DNA of 64,000 nt, from the NCBI RefSeq assembly GCF_009882915.1, contig NZ_WTUW01000001.1:496357-560356 (forward strand). Direction: 5' to 3'. Positions 8,444 through 17,134 of the stretch are shown here, in pieces (position 1 is the first letter of the stretch; the number at the start of each line of letters is the position of its first letter). Below the pieces are notes generated by a model. The model did no database searches. It was not told the DNA's origin and was given only the letters and a program-made list of their open reading frames with translations. The position numbers were made by a program, and so were the translations under genes. This DNA comes from Sneathiella litorea. GTDB lineage: Bacteria > Pseudomonadota > Alphaproteobacteria > Sneathiellales > Sneathiellaceae.

Positions 8444-9949
8444 TCAGACAGCTGCTACCGCAGGTGTTGACTTGCCCCTATTTCCCGATTTTGCGGCCGT
8501 TTTACCCGCCCCTTTCGCAGAGGTGGTATAGAGGTTTTTCAGGGCGTCCACGACGAGTTCTTTGTCGATATAGGGATCCGATCCTTGATACTTACAAGCT
8601 GCAATAATCTGTTCCACGATAAATTTCGGCTGGTAGCATGCAAGATCGAAATTATTATTTACCTGCAGTTCCTCAATAACGGTTTCCAGAATCTCTTCCG
8701 TAATTTCCAGCCCGCGCCCTTTGCCTACGATTTTGAAAATCTCATAGTATTGCTCGCGGGTCGGCCCGACTGTTTCAAGTTTATAGGGAATACGCCGTAA
8801 GAATGCAGGGTCCATCAAGTCATCCGGTGACAGGTTGGTCGAAAAGATCACCAGTTCATCGAAAGGCAAGGAAAAGCTTTTCCCTGTATGTAGCTTAAGA
8901 TAGTCAATACGGCTTTCAAGCGGAACGATCCACCGGTTCAGCAGGTCTTCCGGACTAACAAGCTGACGGCCAAAGTCGTCGATAATGAACGTGCCGTTGG
9001 AAGCTTTCACATGCAATGGTGCCTCATAGTATTTAGCATGGGCATTAAAGCTAAGATCAAGCATCTCCAGCGTCAATTCACCGCCGGTAATAACAACAGG
9101 GCGTTCGCAGGGCACCCAGCGACCATCAAATTCCTCGCGGCGCAGACCGGAATTCTTCCTCTTGTCGGTTTCGCTGGTGAATTTCGGCTTATGGATCGCA
9201 GGATCGAACACCTTGATAATCTGGCCATCCACTTCGAAACAATAAGGTACATAGATAACATTTGCGAAAATCTCGGCGACTTTTTCCGCCACCGTTGTTT
9301 TACCGTTGCCAGGGGGACCGTATAAAAGAATGCTTTTGCCCGCATTCACGCCAGGCCCGAGACGTCGTACGAAATCATCCGCTATGACCAGGTTTTCGAA
9401 GCTTTTCTCAATCTTCTTCTGCTCAACCCACTCATTCGTAATTTTCTGCTGGTTAATCCGCGCCTGATAATCCCTTAGGGAAACGGGTGCCGGCCCGACA
9501 TACTGGTTCTGCTCCAACGCCTCGATAGTGAAGCGTTTACCCGCCTCGGTCATGACATAGCGCGTTTCAGAGAAGGTTGACTGATCCGCATTACCCAGCG
9601 ATTCAAGGAACTTGCGATCTCCTGCCTCTTGAATCATGCGATTGACCACCCCGATCGGCAATTTAATCGCAGCGGAAAGTTCAGAGGCGGTTTCCAAGGT
9701 ATTCGCGTACATCAGTTTCAACAGAATACGCAGCAAGTTTCCGCCGGGAATACCGGTATCTTCAATAGATTTTGGCGCACGCGGAGCTTCATAAATTGCT
9801 TTTTCAAGCTGCTCCTGTGTCAGGGCGCCAAGCGCAACCAGGTTATCGCCAAGACGACCGCCATTTTCCTTTTGGCGGTGCAATGCAATCTTTATATCCT
9901 CATGCGTGACTAAATTTTGCGCCAACAAGACATCACCGATGAGCATCAA
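8444..9949 (-). CDS. AAA+ ATPase with MshEN-like N-terminal domain
   Basis: 501 aa. Residues 1-55 (IGDVLLAQNLVTHEDIKIAL...GRLGDNLVALGALTQEQL) match the two-helix pattern of MshEN/GspE N-terminal domains, which in some proteins bind c-di-GMP. A winged-helix-like segment follows (about 75-145). The AAA+ core has Walker A GPPGNGKT at 211-218, Walker B FIIDDF at 321-326 (Asp-Asp where Asp-Glu is usual), sensor-1 STN at 370-372, and arginines at 385-386. The role is unknown; no pilus or secretion genes are nearby. It converges on the hutC-like gene, with 25 bases between the stops. Confidence 0.8.
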   Translation of the reverse strand: MMLIGDVLLAQNLVTHEDIKIALHRQKENGGRLGDNLVALGALTQEQLEKAIYEAPRAPKSIEDTGIPGGNLLRILLKLMYANTLETASELSAAIKLPIGVVNRMIQEAGDRKFLESLGNADQSTFSETRYVMTEAGKRFTIEALEQNQYVGPAPVSLRDYQARINQQKITNEWVEQKKIEKSFENLVIADDFVRRLGPGVNAGKSILLYGPPGNGKTTVAEKVAEIFANVIYVPYCFEVDGQIIKVFDPAIHKPKFTSETDKRKNSGLRREEFDGRWVPCERPVVITGGELTLEMLDLSFNAHAKYYEAPLHVKASNGTFIIDDFGRQLVSPEDLLNRWIVPLESRIDYLKLHTGKSFSLPFDELVIFSTNLSPDDLMDPAFLRRIPYKLETVGPTREQYYEIFKIVGKGRGLEITEEILETVIEELQVNNNFDLACYQPKFIVEQIIAACKYQGSDPYIDKELVVDALKNLYTTSAKGAGKTAAKSGNRGKSTPAVAAV

Positions 9950-10217
9950 TCTTCTCCAATTCTGTTATTGCCCTACAGTGCATTCAATACACAGGATTAC
10001 GGCAGGCAATCCGCCACTTTGCCTTTAAGACATAGCTGATTTTCGTTAACGCAAGGTTATCCAATACAAGAAAAGATTAAATAGGCGTCGTATTCTTTCC
10101 CTTTCTTGTGATCTTTCAAATGACAGGAGGAAAAGTTAATTAGTTGTTGAATCGGCGAGAAGGTTGTAATCCTGTACTTCCAACGCTCATTGAAAACTGA
10201 ACTTTGCGAGTAACGCT

Positions 10218-10751
10218 ATGTCAGACTATAAAGCGCTTTTATCTATCTTTTCCAAAGACCGAGTAGGCTTGATTTCCCTTGTTACAGGCCATCTTTTTGA
10301 TAAAGCTATCAATCTCGGGGATACTTCCTTTGCCGTCCTTGGCAAAGGCGGAGAATTCACGAGTATTATTGAAATCCCGGCGGATCTTTCTGAAGAAGAG
10401 TTGGCCAACGAATTACGATCGTTGGATGGAATGAAAGACGCCGATATCGATGTCCGGCGTATCGCCTTCGGAAATGAGGATACTCCGCCAACAGATATCA
10501 CCCATCACATTCAATGCTCCGGACCTGACCAGCCGGGTCTCCTTGCAAGGATATCCGAAGTTTTTATTGATTTCGATGCCAATATTGTCCGCCTGAAATC
10601 CGACCAGATAGACCAGGACGGTGAGACAGTATTCATCACGCGCATTGCCGTTTACATTCCGTCGTCCCGCGCCGAGAGTTGTCTCGCCGCACTGGACAAC
10701 ACTGCAAGCGCACTTGGACAGACTTTATCCGCCGAACGGTCGGCTATCTGA
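10218..10751 (+). CDS. Tandem ACT-domain protein, GcvR-like
   Basis: 177 aa with two ACT domains (about 3-82 and 93-172). Each opens with the ACT signature (LLSIFSKDRVGLISLVTGHL and HIQCSGPDQPGLLARISEVF). The family includes the glycine-cleavage regulator GcvR, and members sense amino acids through the ACT interface. There is no DNA-binding domain, so it should act through a partner protein. No gcv genes are near. It converges on the small membrane protein gene, and a short A/T-rich hairpin lies between the two stops. Confidence 0.8.
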   Translation: MSDYKALLSIFSKDRVGLISLVTGHLFDKAINLGDTSFAVLGKGGEFTSIIEIPADLSEEELANELRSLDGMKDADIDVRRIAFGNEDTPPTDITHHIQCSGPDQPGLLARISEVFIDFDANIVRLKSDQIDQDGETVFITRIAVYIPSSRAESCLAALDNTASALGQTLSAERSAI

Positions 10752-10757
10752 TCTTGT

Positions 10758-11120
10758 TTACGTGTTCTTAAAAAACAAGAAAGCAAACAGAGCCATATTA
10801 AAAAGCGCGACCAGCGATGAGATGATGGCAATTGGTTCATACTGCATCATACCCGCATAGAGAAGACCAATGCCGACTGTAATTCCAATGACGGAAACAT
10901 GGGCCAGCCAGTAGGTCAGCTTCGCGAGCTTCGCCTCTGCGACGGCCGGCCAATTTTTATAGACAAGCCCCATAAGCCCCATTGTCACCCATCCCAACAA
11001 ATTAAGGTGTGCATGTGTTGGCATTTGGGAATGGTCTTTAGTGGCGGCCATATAGATACCCATAATCATTCCAAGAATTATATAAACCGCCGCTGATTTG
11101 ATAAACCTATCTGCAAGCAT
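10758..11120 (-). CDS. Small four-helix membrane protein, haem-copper oxidase subunit I-like
   Basis: 120 aa with four predicted transmembrane helices. PTHAHLNLLGWVTMGLMG resembles the helix carrying haem-ligand histidines in cytochrome oxidase subunit I (cbb3/NorB type), but the protein is about a quarter of the length of that subunit. Such short proteins are often annotated as cytochrome c oxidase-like. Two histidines (THAH) might bind haem or metal. No oxidase operon adjoins it, so a catalytic oxidase role is unlikely. Confidence 0.7.
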   Translation of the reverse strand: MLADRFIKSAAVYIILGMIMGIYMAATKDHSQMPTHAHLNLLGWVTMGLMGLVYKNWPAVAEAKLAKLTYWLAHVSVIGITVGIGLLYAGMMQYEPIAIISSLVALFNMALFAFLFFKNT

Positions 11121-11199
11121 AACTTACCCCCATCCTAGTCCATGAAATATTTCAGCTAATAAAGAGAAGTATAATTTTATAAATCTTGCAATTTATTTT

Positions 11200-12357
11200 T
11201 TAATCTAAACTCTTTTTCACAACACTGCTTTCAAGGCGATCAAATAGCCGATAAATAACGTCGAGAACTGAGGCCCCCAGCTTCCGGGCACGTTCCGGTG
11301 ACCAACCATTTTCAGGATCGGGCCTATCAGCGGTATCCTTGAAAGGCATCTCGAGGGTCATGGCAAGGCAATCGAAATATTCGCTGACATGGTTTACGCA
11401 GATCTTCATGTTTCCCTCCCCTTTTTTGGCTATCGGATAGCCATGACGGGTTTGAAAATCGGGATTTATTTGCTGCCACGTTCGCTTAAAATCCGTTAGC
11501 AGCATGTCTTTCTGGGCGTTCCAGCTCGGTACTCCCTGGGCGCCTGCAATAAAGTTATGCGGCAACGCTTCGTCACCATGGACATCGAGGCAGAAATCAA
11601 CGCCTGTTTCCCTCATTTTCTCTCGCACCAAATAAACTTCGGGGCTTCGCATCATATCCGGCTCTTGCCACTCCCGGTTTAGATTGGCGCCCTTTGCGTT
11701 TGTCCGAAGATTCCCGCTTCGACTGCCATCTGGGTTCATATTCGGCACAACGTGAAATCTTGCACGGTCCAGCAAAGCATTTGAAACAGCATCATTCGGA
11801 TCCAGGAGTCGGTCCAGAAATCCCTCCATCCACCATTCTGCCATTGTTTCTCCTGGATGCTGGCGCGCAATCAGCCAGAAATTCCGCTTATTTCCACCAA
11901 CTTCCCCTATGGTCAGCAGATCCAGGTCCTGACCCTCGACAGTCTTTCCAATAACGGATTGCGACACTCGGGGTGATTGGCCTGCACGCGCGATAAGGTC
12001 CGCATGACGTTCCATGGAATAGGGCGCGAAATAAGCATAGTAGACGGAGTCAAGTTCGGGCTTATGGAGAATGACTAAGCCCCCGTCTTGGTACTGGCTT
12101 TCAACACGGAACCAATTTTTCCGATCATAGGATGCGACTGCGCGATACTCTTCCCAACCCTTGCTGTAGGAAGAATCTTTCGCATTGGTTAGCCGCATTT
12201 TACAGTCAATACCCTTTGCGCCGCTCAAACGAAAATAAAACCATTGCAAAAAGTCGGCCTTTGTATCGGAACGGATCCGCAACCGAATATCGCCAGCATC
12301 CTCGCAGGCATCACAGATAATATTTCCGCCATCAAAATGGCTATTGATTTGGATCAT
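11200..12357 (-). CDS. M14 zinc carboxypeptidase, cytosolic carboxypeptidase type
   Basis: 385 aa. An N-terminal beta-rich domain (about 1-115) precedes the M14 catalytic domain. Zinc ligands are His167 and Glu170 in RQHPGE and His260 in LDVHGDE; the catalytic Glu336 lies in LAMTLEMPF. NMNPDGSRSGNLRTNAKG supplies substrate-binding arginines. This domain order is that of bacterial relatives of the CCP/AGBL enzymes. The natural substrate is unknown. No signal peptide is seen, so it is cytosolic. Its start overlaps the stop of the upstream gene by 4 bases (ATGA), implying co-translation. Confidence 0.9.
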   Translation of the reverse strand: MIQINSHFDGGNIICDACEDAGDIRLRIRSDTKADFLQWFYFRLSGAKGIDCKMRLTNAKDSSYSKGWEEYRAVASYDRKNWFRVESQYQDGGLVILHKPELDSVYYAYFAPYSMERHADLIARAGQSPRVSQSVIGKTVEGQDLDLLTIGEVGGNKRNFWLIARQHPGETMAEWWMEGFLDRLLDPNDAVSNALLDRARFHVVPNMNPDGSRSGNLRTNAKGANLNREWQEPDMMRSPEVYLVREKMRETGVDFCLDVHGDEALPHNFIAGAQGVPSWNAQKDMLLTDFKRTWQQINPDFQTRHGYPIAKKGEGNMKICVNHVSEYFDCLAMTLEMPFKDTADRPDPENGWSPERARKLGASVLDVIYRLFDRLESSVVKKSLD

Positions 12358-12761
12358 GTTGTCGTTCCGGACATGGTTGTTTCACGGTCAGCACAATAAG
12401 CCCGCCAACCGCCGTATTCTGTAATTTCCCGCTGGCCTTCACAAAGAGCGGCTTCGCCAATAACGCCCAATACGGTTTCACCATCAGAGAGCTCGATCTT
12501 GCCGATGCAAAGCCCGGCTGGCTCCTCCATCAAAACAGATGCCAGGCCGCCTGCCGGGACTTCCCATACTTCAAGCTCTACCGAAACGCCACCTTGCTCC
12601 ACTCTCTGCATTGCCGGATGCCGGTCTTCGATTGACCAGAGGCGATAATGGGGGGCCGTTTTTGCTTCTTTGATAAATTTCGCGTTGATCGCGAGCAAAT
12701 TCCCATTGAGTTCCAACCCCCGCATCAATGTGCCATTTACAGCCAGTAATAAAGACGACAC
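12354..12761 (-). CDS. Allophanate hydrolase-related protein (AtzF C-terminal-like)
   Basis: 135 aa, GTG start at 12761 with GGAG seven bases upstream. LLLAVNGTLMRGLELNGNLL opens a gamma-glutamylcyclotransferase-like fold, the type found as the C-terminal domain of allophanate hydrolase. GLCIGKIELSDG and ITEYGGWRAY fit that domain. The amidase half is not fused here. A separate amidase lies at 35.8 kb and urease genes begin 3 kb away, but direct teamwork is only inference. Translationally coupled to the M14 peptidase gene. Confidence 0.72.
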   Translation of the reverse strand: MSSLLLAVNGTLMRGLELNGNLLAINAKFIKEAKTAPHYRLWSIEDRHPAMQRVEQGGVSVELEVWEVPAGGLASVLMEEPAGLCIGKIELSDGETVLGVIGEAALCEGQREITEYGGWRAYCADRETTMSGTTT

Positions 12762-12804
12762 GCTCTACTCCCATTTCTGCAACGACGGCAGGCATTGCCA
12801 TTTA

Positions 12805-13776
12805 TCAAAACCATTTGAATTTCTTGAAGAGAAGAATTTGAATAACAACAAGGATAATCAGTATCCCGGAAAATACAAAAAAGGCGTAAGGGTTATCGAC
12901 CCCGGGAATTCCGCCGACGTTAATGCCGAGGAGTCCTGTAAGAAAACCAAGCGGCAAGAAAACAGCGGCGATGACCGAGAGTACATAGAGATTCTTATTC
13001 AGGCGGTCCGCGATAATATTGGCAAGTTCGTCCTTGACGATTTGCGCCCTTTCACGAATGGCATCCAGGTCCTCAACATAGCGCAAAAGGTGGTCAAAGT
13101 TTTCCTGCAAATGCCGCTTGTGCCCGGAACTCAACCATGAAAATTCACATAAACGCAATTGCGCAATCGCATCCTTTTGCGGGGCCATATAACGACGCAG
13201 GACGATTGCCTCTTTCCGAATATCAATAATTTTCTCACGAAATGCCGTATCCGGATTTTCCAGGATTTTTTCCTCAACGTCATCAGTGGCATCATCAAGT
13301 TCAGTCAGGACAAACGCCATTTTTTCCGACAATCGCGCCAGAAGCATATTGATAAAATCACCGGAATTTTTTGGGCCTTTGCCGGCCAAGATCCTCTCTT
13401 CGATTTCCTGAACCGCTTTTAACTGACGCCTCTGAACACTGATAATCCGCTCTGCATCAATCCATAACCGAATGGAGACCATATCTTCCGGATCCGCATT
13501 TTCATTCAGATTAACACCCCTTAGTATGATGAGCGCCCCATCACCGATCTCTGCGATACGCGGGCGGGTTTCCTCCGCCACCAGAGCATCAACAACAAAA
13601 GGATCAAGATAGGAAATCTCATTATCGAGCCAAGGTTTGGTCTCTTCATGGGTCAAATCCAGATGCACCCAGGCAAGGTTCTTGTTCTTCAGTTCACGTG
13701 AAATCGCCTTGTCGCTGACTGAATTCCCGCCTCCTTCCCCATCGAAATCAAAAGCCATTAGAATGGGGCTGCTCAT
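12805..13776 (-). CDS. CorA/ZntB-family divalent cation transporter
   Basis: 323 aa. A large N-terminal cytosolic alpha/beta domain is followed by a long coiled-coil helix. Two C-terminal transmembrane helices are separated by the GIN loop (FLTGLLGINVGGIPG), the signature of the CorA superfamily in its ZntB form. It should form a pentameric inner-membrane channel for Zn or Mg. Its start overlaps the mscS stop by 4 bases, so the two are co-transcribed. Confidence 0.92.
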   Translation of the reverse strand: MSSPILMAFDFDGEGGGNSVSDKAISRELKNKNLAWVHLDLTHEETKPWLDNEISYLDPFVVDALVAEETRPRIAEIGDGALIILRGVNLNENADPEDMVSIRLWIDAERIISVQRRQLKAVQEIEERILAGKGPKNSGDFINMLLARLSEKMAFVLTELDDATDDVEEKILENPDTAFREKIIDIRKEAIVLRRYMAPQKDAIAQLRLCEFSWLSSGHKRHLQENFDHLLRYVEDLDAIRERAQIVKDELANIIADRLNKNLYVLSVIAAVFLPLGFLTGLLGINVGGIPGVDNPYAFFVFSGILIILVVIQILLFKKFKWF

Positions 13777-14735
13777 TTCAATGCCTCCGGATTCTTGAGA
13801 TGTAAAGTTCGCTGCGGGAACGGAATCTCGATATTGTTCTCTTCAAATTTTCGCCATATCGCAAATAAAACGTCGCTGCGGGGCCGCATTCGCCCCTCAG
13901 TCACATTTTCAATCCAGAAGTAAAGCGTGAAATTAATCGAGCTGTCCGCGAATTCCACAAGGTAACATTCAGCCGATGGGGTTTCCATGCATCGCGGATG
14001 TTCCCGCGCCGCCTCGACAATCAAACGGGAGGCAAGATCAAGATCAGTCCCATATGCGACGCCGATATTGATGTCCACACGTGTGCGGGAATCGCTAAAA
14101 GTCCAGTTTGTTACGCGGTTGGTAATAAAATCCTCATTCGGGACCATGGTTTCATGCCCCTCGAATGTTTCAATTCGAGTATACCGCGCGCCGGTTTCCC
14201 GAACGAACCCGATAATCCCGTCATTCAGCTCAATCAGGTCGCCTTCCTCAACGGATTTTTCAAAGAGCAGAATAATACCGCTAATAAAATTGGAAGCAAT
14301 TTTCTGGAGACCAAAACCGATGCCAATACCGACAGCGCCACTGAAAATAGTAAGCGCCGTCAAGTCTATGCCCAACACCCCCAACACAAACAGGAACGCC
14401 AGGAAATAGATGACGATCTGGATCGCCTTGATAATCAGTGCCTTGTTGCTTGATTTGATGCGGCGGAGCGATTTAATTCGGTTTTCCAGCATTTCCGACA
14501 AGATACCGACCAGCCAGAAAAGAAGGATGACGATAAAAGCCGCCTTCACCAGGAGATAGGCGGAAAACCGTACATCCCCAATATTAAAGGAAAAATCTTC
14601 GGAATCGAGAAACGCCCGGATTGGATCGAGATAGCCGAGGTACCCAAAGACGAGGAACCCGGCAATCATCAACACCAGTAGCAGCTTGGCGACCCACGCG
14701 CGCGGTTTGATAAGCGAACTCAAGAATCTAGCCAT
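13773..14735 (-). CDS. MscS-family mechanosensitive ion channel
   Basis: 320 aa. Three or four transmembrane helices occupy about residues 12-150. The pore-lining segment is ALTIFSGAVGIGIGFGLQKIASNFISG, followed by the MscS beta domain (GDLIELNDGIIGFVRETGARYTRI) and the C-terminal alpha/beta domain. It opens under membrane tension to relieve osmotic downshock. First gene of an apparent operon with the ZntB-type transporter, which it overlaps by 4 bases. Confidence 0.93.
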   Translation of the reverse strand: MARFLSSLIKPRAWVAKLLLVLMIAGFLVFGYLGYLDPIRAFLDSEDFSFNIGDVRFSAYLLVKAAFIVILLFWLVGILSEMLENRIKSLRRIKSSNKALIIKAIQIVIYFLAFLFVLGVLGIDLTALTIFSGAVGIGIGFGLQKIASNFISGIILLFEKSVEEGDLIELNDGIIGFVRETGARYTRIETFEGHETMVPNEDFITNRVTNWTFSDSRTRVDINIGVAYGTDLDLASRLIVEAAREHPRCMETPSAECYLVEFADSSINFTLYFWIENVTEGRMRPRSDVLFAIWRKFEENNIEIPFPQRTLHLKNPEALK

Positions 14736-14839
14736 ACGTGACGCGTTACTCCCGCAATTACTTTAGGGAATAATACTGTAGATACCACATTTGGCTAATT
14801 TTTTTTGTTGTGATTAAATCCGAAGAAATGAGTCTGGCT

Positions 14840-15235
14840 TCAGCGTTGCAACTCGACCATCAATTCTGGATATTTAGCAACAAGCCGGAGCAAATTATTC
14901 ATCGGCTTGGAAATAGTAACTTTGCCCGTTTCATATTTTTGAAAGGCATTTGGTCCGCCACCAAAAATCTGGCCCGCACGTCGTTGCGACAGATTGAGAT
15001 CGACACGAATCTCACGAATACGCTCTGGCGGCATAACGCCAAGATACTCAGCCTTCAAATCTGCCTTAATCCGTTCAACGTCACCCCAGGCACTCTCTTC
15101 CACCATACCTTCACCACATTCGGAATTGCTGCAATAAAGACCAGGAAGATCGGCGTAGCTTTGTAAATGTTTATATTTAATCTCATATGTTCGAATTTGA
15201 CGTTCGACGTCGCCGCCGCATAAGGGACAGGCCAT
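14840..15235 (-). CDS. MqsA-like zinc-binding HTH protein (antitoxin family), no toxin partner
   Basis: 131 aa from the ATG at 15235, with GAGG upstream; a TTG at 15247 is a weaker alternative. The N-terminus has CPLC (Cys3, Cys6) and Cys35/Cys40, a zinc site matching the MqsA antitoxin. Residues about 70-125 form an XRE-type helix-turn-helix (LNLSQRRAGQIFGGGPNAFQKYETG). MqsA normally pairs with the RNase MqsR. I find no MqsR-like reading frame on either side, so this is either a solitary regulator or an orphan antitoxin. Confidence 0.82.
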   Translation of the reverse strand: MACPLCGGDVERQIRTYEIKYKHLQSYADLPGLYCSNSECGEGMVEESAWGDVERIKADLKAEYLGVMPPERIREIRVDLNLSQRRAGQIFGGGPNAFQKYETGKVTISKPMNNLLRLVAKYPELMVELQR

Positions 15236-15358
15236 ACTAATCCTCAAAAAATAAATTCACTGAAAAATAATAATTATCAAAGAGCGGCGTCGATAACAAC
15301 AGACTGTGGCACCATTATGGCGCCTGCCTTTTTTCAATTATCTTTCAATGGCGTATCG

Positions 15359-15973
15359 TCACAACCCACCCTTGTCTATGATGAATTTTGCGACACTGGC
15401 GACTCCGTCTCCCGCCTTGATATTGGTGAAGACAAATGGCCGCTCACCCCGCATTTTTTGGGAATCCCTATCCATGACGCCCAGATCAGCCCCGACATAA
15501 GGAGCCAGATCAATCTTGTTGATGACGAGTAAGTCGGACCGAGTAATGCCGGGTCCGCCTTTACGTGGAATTTTATCGCCAGCGGAAACATCAATGACAT
15601 AAATCGTAACATCTGCGAGCTCCGGACTAAAGGTTGCCGCAAGATTATCACCACCAGATTCGATCAGTATCAATTCCAGGCCGTCAAATTTCTCTGAAAT
15701 ATCCGCAACAGCCGCAAGGTTGATAGACGCATCCTCGCGAATGGCCGTATGCGGACATCCTCCGGTCTCTACGCCAACTATCCGGTCTGGGGACAACGCA
15801 CCAGAGCGGGTCAGGAACTCCGCATCCTCGCGCGTATAAATATCATTGGTGATGACAGCAAGGTTATAGTCATCGCGAAGATATTTACAAAGTGCATCAG
15901 TAAGCGCCGTTTTACCTGATCCCACCGGGCCGCCAATTCCCACTCGCAACGGTCCATTTAATGTTGAACTCAT
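15359..15973 (-). CDS. ureG: Urease accessory GTPase UreG
   Basis: 204 aa. SIMIBI-class GTPase that delivers nickel to urease in a complex with UreD and UreF. P-loop GGPVGSGKT at residues 14-22; the metal-binding motif is in [13 protein letters not shown]. Last gene of the urea operon, overlapping ureF by 4 bases. About 120 bases separate it from the mqsA-like gene; a weak GGC(A/G)CC stem-loop lies there. Confidence 0.97.
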   Translation of the reverse strand: MSSTLNGPLRVGIGGPVGSGKTALTDALCKYLRDDYNLAVITNDIYTREDAEFLTRSGALSPDRIVGVETGGCPHTAIREDASINLAAVADISEKFDGLELILIESGGDNLAATFSPELADVTIYVIDVSAGDKIPRKGGPGITRSDLLVINKIDLAPYVGADLGVMDRDSQKMRGERPFVFTNIKAGDGVASVAKFIIDKGGL

Positions 15974-16653
15974 GATCTGAATAACCTCGTATATTGTGTT
16001 TCATGTGACGCGGAGCACCAGTCAACCATCAGGGTCGCGGACCCTAAATCGTCCAAAGATAACTCCTGCGAATTTGCGACAACCCGATCCACCTCATCGG
16101 CAAGCGCCGCAATCGCCCGCTGCCCATCCGTTTGACCAAGCGGGACAAGACGCACCGCCGCCGAAACAAGGTTGGAGACAAACCCGTGCAGATAGGCGGT
16201 GAGTGTTTCTTTAAGAGGAACGCCATGGTCAGCAGCCGTAATCCCGACAACAACCGGATGAATCAAGTCGCCCTGCCAGGTCGCTTTCAACGCCTCTAAA
16301 GTATTAACTGTCGTACTGACATCAGAGACAACACGAACAAAGGCGCGTCCCTGCTGTGCCGCTTCAAGTGCAATTTCCTTTGTGGGGGCGAAAGCATAGC
16401 CGATCTCCGCTATCTCCTTTAATCCCGCGATATCCTGATGCAACGCAGCCCGGTAAGCTGCTGCCAACAGAATACAATCTGATTTACCACTTCCGAATTC
16501 CAGTACATCCCCGATCCAGGGGACCAGATCTTTAAGACACTTGATCAAGCCCTCTTCCACCGCAAATTCGATCCCGTGACTATAGGTATAGGCACCAATG
16601 GGATAGGACGGTGACATCCAGGACATAAGGTTAAAAAGGGCGCGATTATCCAT
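15970..16653 (-). CDS. ureF: Urease accessory protein UreF
   Basis: 227 aa from the ATG at 16653 ([29 protein letters not shown]). A longer in-frame reading to 16713 only translates the ureE histidine-tail region in another frame, so I reject it. UreF is all-helical and bridges UreD and UreG in the apo-urease activation complex. The ATG lies inside the end of ureE (8-base overlap), and the 3' end overlaps ureG by 4 bases, so translation is tightly coupled. Confidence 0.95.
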   Translation of the reverse strand: MDNRALFNLMSWMSPSYPIGAYTYSHGIEFAVEEGLIKCLKDLVPWIGDVLEFGSGKSDCILLAAAYRAALHQDIAGLKEIAEIGYAFAPTKEIALEAAQQGRAFVRVVSDVSTTVNTLEALKATWQGDLIHPVVVGITAADHGVPLKETLTAYLHGFVSNLVSAAVRLVPLGQTDGQRAIAALADEVDRVVANSQELSLDDLGSATLMVDWCSASHETQYTRLFRS

Positions 16654-17131
16654 GATGATGCCCGTGGCTATGCCCATGGCTATGCCCTTCCGTTTCGCCA
16701 TGCCCGTAAGCACCGCCTTCCGGATTAAAGGGGGCCTCCAACCGGGTCACAGTCGCTCCTAATTTTGCCGCCATATCCTCGATCACATGATCCTGCCGAA
16801 TACGCAATCGGTCGCCCATCAATTCAGTTGGTAGATGGCGGTTTCCCAAATGCCAGGCAACCCGCACTAGATGTGCCAGGTCATTACAGCGAATATCGGC
16901 AACCGCCTCGTTTCTCGCGCGAACCCCAATCGCCGATCCATCCTCCAAGAGGAGAATGTCACCATCCTGCAGGGTTTTCAATTCGGGTAGATCAAGCAGG
17001 AAATCTAATCCCTTATCCGTCTTAAGCTTCAATCTCCGTCGACGCCTGTGGTCAAAGTCAAGGGTCACTGTGTCGCCGATTACACCGGCAAATGGCGCCT
17101 CGGCTTTATATACTGCCTGTGCATGCTTCAT
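16646..17131 (-). CDS. ureE: Urease accessory nickel metallochaperone UreE
   Basis: 161 aa. The N-terminal peptide-binding domain is followed by a metal-binding domain (about 75-140) and ends in a histidine-rich tail, [12 protein letters not shown], which binds several Ni ions. It carries nickel to UreG. Starts 3 bases after the ureC stop region. Tail length varies among species; this one is well developed. Confidence 0.95.
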   Translation of the reverse strand: MKHAQAVYKAEAPFAGVIGDTVTLDFDHRRRRRLKLKTDKGLDFLLDLPELKTLQDGDILLLEDGSAIGVRARNEAVADIRCNDLAHLVRVAWHLGNRHLPTELMGDRLRIRQDHVIEDMAAKLGATVTRLEAPFNPEGGAYGHGETEGHSHGHSHGHHHG

Positions 17132-17134
17132 GAC

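Noticed and set aside
16654-16713. N-terminal extension of UreF
   Set aside because: The extra residues are the ureE histidine-tail DNA read in another frame; UreF homology begins at MDNRALFN.
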